From: Anisus vortex
Taxonomy: Eukaryota > Mollusca > Gastropoda > Planorbidae
Length of the DNA stretch: 64,000 nucleotides
NCBI GenBank assembly: GCA_949126835.1
Contig: OX421497.1
Span: forward strand, 19,988,409 to 20,052,408
Reading direction: 5' to 3'
The notes beneath the pieces were generated by a model that ran no database searches, was not told the origin of the DNA, and worked only from the letters and a program-made list of their open reading frames with translations. This document shows, piece after piece, positions 58,742 to 64,000 of the stretch; position 1 is the stretch's first letter; each line of letters opens with the position of its first letter. The position numbers and the translations under genes were made by a program.

Positions 58742-58898
58742 CAGAGAAGCAGTCTATCGTCAGTAGCAGGTGAACTTTCGATTACTGCGTCATGGTTTAA
58801 ACGCCGACTAGCAAATGGAGAGGAAGTAAATCGCTCGTGGCTATTATATTCACCAATTAATAAAGCTGCTTACTGTTTCTGCTGTCTATTGTTTACAT
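58742..58898 (+). pseudogene. hAT transposase exon, TTF/ZMYM-type zinc-finger start
   Basis: After a clear acceptor (ACCATTTCAG, ending 58741) an open frame includes SWFKRRLANGEEVNRSWLLY and then YSPINKAAYCFCCLLF. The W-L-Y-S-P....Y-C-F-C-C..F pattern is the TTF-type zinc-finger region found near the N-terminus of ZMYM1/ZMYM5-like hAT transposases and their domesticated relatives. The frame is cut after LLF by the inner hAT element and continues at 60680. The catalytic core and dimerisation region of this transposase are not present, so it is a remnant. Confidence 0.75.
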
Positions 58899-60679
58899 CA
58901 GGGGTCGGCAACATTTTGTTAACAGTGTGCCAAACTTGGATGTCTAAATCATTCAGCGTGCCAACAGCCTAAAAATCAACCTGCTCTATTATATATTTTT
59001 TTGTTGTTTTTATATGACAATTAATTTAACTCCTTAGCAAGACCAAGGCCAAAAGCAAAGGAGATTTATAGAGAAAATGATTAAAGCGTCTTATATTTAA
59101 TACAAACTTAACGAGTTTGTGATGATCTTTTTTTTAATTTGCATTTACATTAAATACAATAACTTATTACTAAACTTTCACATTCAATGGTAATAAATGT
59201 CTAAACATTATTCTTTGTTAATGAAGATGAGGATCTAACACATGCAAAAATGTATTATATTTTGCTCTCAGTTTAACTGGGAAGTAGTTTAATATTACAA
59301 GTCGAAGCTATGGATGCAAAATTATAATTAAGCGGTATAGATAAGTTGTAATCAAACAAATTGGGTAGTTAATGAAATGTTTGAAAATATACATTAACAT
59401 TCTTCAGTCATATAATGCTTATTAGTTTTCAGATTTTTTTTTTACTGTTTTATCATTTCAAAGTTATAAATTGTAAACCATTTATTGTTTAAAAAAAAAA
59501 GAAAGAAAGAAAGAAACACATTAGAAATATTAGCTCAAATAAAACGGGTTAGATATCTCCCTTTATTTAAAAACGTGTCAACATTTCAAGACATTTGATT
59601 CAATTGTGATGCCAAACCAGTTATATTTCGTAACATAACAAATATTATTGACTAATCATTATTTCTTTATATAAATCCAACATTATGGTATTCATTTCAA
59701 GATTTATTTATTTGAGGATTAAAATAGTTTACGTTAAACATTTCCCGCATTAATTGTCTGTCCATTTAAGGAGTTTATATTTTAAATATTAATAATTACA
59801 GAAATTACATAATATAGTGCCATTAAATAAGTCTCTTATATTTATTCAATTAATAGTACAAATAAATTTGTTTTAGAATTGCTTATATTTATGTTTAATT
59901 AAAGAAGATGAGCATAAAAAACTATTTTTAATGTAATTAGTCTGTATCAATTAATGATTGGTCGAGTGTATGTGACCTTTTTGTATGCTTAAAACAGCTT
60001 TCATGTGCGATAAAATCTGTTCACAAGTGTAATTTGAACCAAAAGCTGAAAGTAAAAGAGCGAATGCCTAGCAGTTGAGAAAAGCAGGTAACTTTCCCAA
60101 GCAGCTTCCTTCCAAATTGTTTCCGCAAATGGGCATATTTGGATGCCCATTTTTTAAATGTTTAAAATTCAACTTTCTGCATTTTAAAATCGCCAATATC
60201 CCTCCACTTAAAAAAAGATCTACATCTAAGAAGGTTGTAGTAATATCAAACCAGTTAGGATTGATGTGGTATGATAAAATGAGTCCATCAATTTGAAAGT
60301 CTTGCCTTTGATTAAAAACTCCGCTTTGAGTGCTTCGATGTAGGCCTACTTCTTAAAAAGCCCAGCTATCTATCTAAATATATGCCTTAATATAAGGATG
60401 TACATGAAAAATGTTTTGAAATTGATTTCACGGCAAGATATGTACAGTTTCAATGCAAATCCATTCCAGTAGACCTTGTAAATGCAAGTTCAACTCACTT
60501 AAATGTGTCGCTGTGTCATTCAGAAACATCGGCTTCAACGGTCAGTTTTCCTCATTCAGAACCGGAAAATGTTAATATTTTTAATCAATACAATAACACC
60601 TCTTGGAGGTGTCTCGCGTGCCATTGAAAACTGCTCTGCGTGCCAAGTTTGGCACACGTGCCTTAAGTTGCCGACCCTG
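58899..60679 (-). mobile_element. hAT element, CAGGGGTCGGCAAC family, nested, reverse orientation
   Basis: The ends CAGGGGTCGGCAAC (58899) and GTTGCCGACCCTG (60679) are inverted repeats. Flanks GTTTACAT (58891-58898) and GTTTGCAT (60680-60687) match at 7 of 8 bases. At 1781 bp it has no large insertion and so serves as the empty-site reference for the copy at 35991-39293. A decayed transposase C-terminus reads on the minus strand. Confidence 0.9.
59945..60565 (-). pseudogene. hAT transposase, decayed C-terminal half
   Basis: Minus-strand frames show LNEENLTVEADVS near the start and SAFGSNYTCEQILSHMKAVL at about 60035-60090. The latter is the start of the C-terminal hAT dimerisation region and is better preserved than at 36560. 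Stops and shifts in between prevent translation. The N-terminal half of the transposase is missing altogether. Confidence 0.65.
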
Positions 60680-60757
60680 GTTTGCATCATCAAGTTCAAA
60701 CTCACGATCTTCATTTGAGTTAACCAATGGTTTCAACAAATGGAGCCAGTCTTATGA
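60680..60757 (+). pseudogene. Continuation of the outer hAT transposase exon
   Basis: The frame left at 58898 resumes after the duplicated target with SSSSNSRSSFELTNGFNKW. GF-.W at this distance after the CFCC finger is the usual next landmark in ZMYM-type hAT transposases. Sequence homologous to the transposase stops near SQSYE. Confidence 0.6.
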
Positions 60758-60925
60758 ATACAGTCTCGGCCACCGTGTGAAACTGGTGTCCGCTGGCAAA
60801 CGAGCATTCCCATACGTGGGCCCGTCCGCATGGAATGCCCTCCCACTACAGCTTCGTCAGGGCCCTAGTTTTCAAACCTTCAGGAGCCGGCTGAAGACCC
60901 ACCTATTCATAAAAGTAGCAGTTTA
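60758..60925 (+). pseudogene. LINE C-terminal fragment (CR1/L2-like)
   Basis: The frame GHRVKLVSAGKRAFPYVGPS continues with AWNALPLQLRQ and ends RSRLKTHLFI. It aligns directly with the last 45 or so residues of the LINE frame at 27127-27576 (TKLVTAGQRAFTYSGPS...). It is the same clade but a different family. There is no ATT tail. It lies inside the hAT element, in frame with the transposase scrap. Confidence 0.75.
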
Positions 60926-61039
60926 TTCTTTTTCATGTATACATTTTTGTCTTTTATTCGTTGTCTTTCCGAGAAGGGGCGCAGACTTTGTGCCATGTCC
61001 CCGGGCGCAGATGGCCCTAGCTACGCCACTGTGTCTGTG

Positions 61040-61939
61040 TGCTAGGTTACTGGTTGTACGAACATTTGTTGGATTAATGTTTCTTTCATTTCCAAAAGAT
61101 GTTTACAAAAGAAAACAATGTATTGTGAAAGTCAGAAGGGAATAATCACCTTTTTATAATTTCAAACTTATTGCTAAATGCAAAATAATTTTTGTTATTC
61201 GTTTTTATGAATACGAATTTTGTTTTTCAATAACCAAGAAAACGCAACTCTTGACTAATTTATTTTATAAACAAGCTGCATGCGACCAACACTTGAGTAG
61301 ATCTATTAATTATCGCCTACTCGCTTTTGATGATAAAAACGGATTCCTCATAACTAATATTGTATCCTTTGTATAATTCTAAAAGACTACAACTAGCCGT
61401 CAAGGTTGAAATCAACTGTCAATAAACAGCAAAAGCATGCATTTTTGTTTACGGAAATGCCTAAAATAATTAAACATTTAAAAATAGAACCGGAATTTCA
61501 CGATCTCACCAGTTCAAAAGATCACGCCTAATTAAGACTTGTCAATAGACAAAGGAATTTAAAAGATACGTATTAAAAATTTCGTTGGCAAGAAAAAACG
61601 CATATAACTGCTCTTTCTTCCCGGGTTGCTTCCGGGAATGGAATGGGTTGGCTTAACAAACCAGAAAAATTAATAACTTAACATTATTAAATATACTAAC
61701 AAAAAATAACTAAACTCGAGTAGGACGCAATAATCTTCTGTATAGAAGGAGCGTCTGTAACATATAAGGTCTCTCTCACTCTTTATCTATATATATCTTT
61801 CTCTATTTAACTCACCCTCTTTTATCTCTCGGTAAGTCTTTCTCTCACTCTCTCTCTCTCTCTCTCTCTTTATATATAGTTATCTCTTATTATGTATAAA
61901 TCTATATATCTCCAACCATCTAGCTTCCCCCTCCTCAAT

Positions 61940-61985
<46 letters not shown>

Positions 61986-62599
61986 TCCCTTCTCTCTATC
62001 TCGCCCTGTCTATCTTTCATCTGTGTAACTCTATCTGTTATCATTGTATCGCATCTCTCACTGTCTATCTTTCATCTGTGTAACTCTATCTGTTATCATT
62101 GTATCGCATCTCTCACTGTCAAATATATAATCTCAAAGTTTAAATAAGCTGTTGGCCTAGAATCGATGAAATACCAAACAATGAAAAGCAATCTAAATAT
62201 AACTGGACATATATTTTTCTTTAATTAGTTGACAAATATAAATGGTGCTATAGATCTATCTTGAAGTAAAAATCTAGTTGAAATATACACGCGTGCAACC
62301 ATAATGTAAGGAAGTGTATGTTTATCGACATACGCTCGCTATTTTAAATTATCACCTTGACTTGCTTATACATTGTATACGTTACACAAAATATTAAATA
62401 TTAACTAATGTAGTCAGATAGATTCAAATTAAATCAGATACGTAAGCTTTTATTATCATCTGCAGCTGTACATTATATATAGGCCTACTATATACCTTTT
62501 AGATAAGTTCTGTATATAGAAATATCAATTTGATAAGTAGCCTACTATTTACATATTATGTAGGCCTATACTCGTTTTTAATACTAGAATCGTGTCAAT
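61040..62599. other. No recognised gene; CT microsatellite inside
   Basis: AT-rich DNA. CT runs lie at 61845-61870 and 61945-61982, and a 52-bp segment starting CACTGTCTATCTTTCATCTG is duplicated (about 62000-62120). Confidence 0.45.
61945..61982. repeat. (CT)n microsatellite
   Basis: About 19 CT dinucleotides. Confidence 0.95.
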
Positions 62600-62605
62600 G
62601 AAAAG

Positions 62606-62696
62606 TTTAGCAAGCCCAATTGGACCGATGTGATCTATGGCGTTCACTAGCCTTTGTGATAACGGCATAATAGGGGATGACTTTTGGCGACGGAAA
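62606..62696 (-). mobile_element. SINE fragment, antisense, 3' end only
   Basis: GGCATAATAGGGGATGACTT and the preceding GATCTATGGCGTTCACTAGC correspond to the 3' half of the SINE copies at 24 and 40048, with many differences. Confidence 0.45.
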
Positions 62697-63440
62697 GGAC
62701 AACTGCTTAGGCCTACTAACAAAATGCTGCGTTTTGTACTTGCGATGACGTCAGCCAATATGTTTGCTTTACTTTCGACCTCCGATTTCTCTTACAAAAT
62801 AAGTAGAAAAAAAAACAAACAAAAGAAAAGAAGGGTAATAATTCAAATGAAATGTGAAATAAAGAGGGGAGATAATAACAATAGTATGCGATAGCGATCT
62901 TGGGTTATCTCCCTTGACAAGGGTTACCATTACCCAGGCTACCTGAAAAAAAACACACAACCAACCGACTTCTCTTCCCCCTTTAACCCTAGGATGTTGT
63001 GTTTTTGTTTATTTGCCATTGCGTAAACGTATGCATGTATGTGTGTATGTAAAGATGTGTGTATATGTTTATGTGGGTGTGTTTGGGTATGTGTGAGGGG
63101 TCCATGATGGTGCCGCGGATGGAGGGAAACTTCAGATCTGAACATAGGAGGGGGGGGGGGGAGAGAAAATCGCTTCTTCAGAGAAAAAAAAAATATGTTC
63201 TTGTTATTTCTCTTTCCATGAGTCCATACGTTTTACAGTGAATTAATTCCCTTTGTGCAAATTTCTCACTATCCCCTGCCCACTCCCCCACCCCCCTTTC
63301 CAACTGAACTTGAGAGACGCTGTATTCTGGCGTGGCGTATTTCAAAAATTGGGAACGCGAAATTATGGGGGTTTGTGTACTTGAATTATAATGTGAACGG
63401 GTGCTTAAATTAGAGGGAAAGAACGGGTATAGGAAAGACC

Positions 63441-63443
<3 letters not shown>
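62697..63443. other. No recognisable gene
   Basis: Mixed sequence with a short GT-rich stretch (63035-63095) and G-runs near 63150-63160. No exon-like frame was recognised. Confidence 0.4.

Positions 63444-64000
<557 letters not shown>

Larger units (their letters stand above)
58298..61031 (+). mobile_element. hAT element with TTF/ZMYM-type transposase exon, CAGTGGCGTAGCTAGG ends
   Basis: The ends CAGTGGCGTAGCTAGG and CCTAGCTACGCCACTG are perfect inverse copies. TGTCTGTG flanks both sides exactly (58290-58297 and 61032-61039), a perfect 8-bp hAT duplication. A transposase exon begins at 58742 and is interrupted by a second hAT (58899-60679). It resumes at 60680 and then meets a LINE-like stretch (60760-60920). 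Subterminal GGGCGCC motifs recur near both ends and near 58500-58530. The element belongs to the same terminal-repeat group as 43208-45030. Confidence 0.9.

Overview
This is eukaryotic, AT-rich, repeat-dominated intergenic DNA from an invertebrate animal. The best guess is a gastropod mollusc, perhaps a freshwater pulmonate snail. That guess rests on the dispersed tRNA-derived SINE family, the hAT families and the tRNA-Ser-primed Mag-like Ty3/Gypsy element, as remembered from mollusc genomes; it is inference. No complete host gene, rRNA or tRNA gene was recognised. Most open frames of 60 or more codons are accidents of tandem repeats or chance.

Layout. 1-11 kb: SINE copies, one non-autonomous hAT element (648-1754) and several minisatellites. 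11-30 kb: a broken LINE C-terminus (11305-11566), then long minisatellite arrays with units of 34, 73, 45, 34, 57, 18 and 42 bp, and one 5'-truncated CR1/L2-like LINE with a visible target duplication (27127-27713). 31-40 kb: two decayed LINE reverse-transcriptase fragments on opposite strands either side of a second hAT copy (32172-33256), a possible cysteine-rich exon, and a third hAT element (35991-39293) that carries two younger non-autonomous DNA transposons. 41-45 kb: a 22-bp array and an hAT element (43208-45030) containing part of another hAT.

48-53 kb holds the best-preserved gene content: a complete 4.55-kb LTR retrotransposon on the minus strand (48316-52866). It has 202-bp LTRs that differ at one base, a 5-bp target duplication, a tRNA-Ser-like primer site, a polypurine tract, and gag-protease-RT-RNase H-integrase coding sequence broken by one extra base in a homopolymer just before RT motif A. 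55-61 kb: a 25-bp array carrying the CRE half-site, a 208-bp MITE, and an hAT element (58298-61031) with a spliced TTF/ZMYM-type transposase exon split by another hAT. The window ends in GA/GACA simple repeat.

The elements form a layered record. CAGTGGCGTAGC-ended hATs were hit by CAGGGGTCGGCAAC-ended hATs. One copy of the latter was in turn hit by a TA-duplicating element and a TAA-duplicating MITE. Related copies in the window supply the empty sites that confirm these insertions. I found no convincing new biological system. The most interesting material is the unclassified TA-flanked transposon with many copies of a TGACAACTTGCCCC motif, and the sharing of one interior between two hAT families with different ends.
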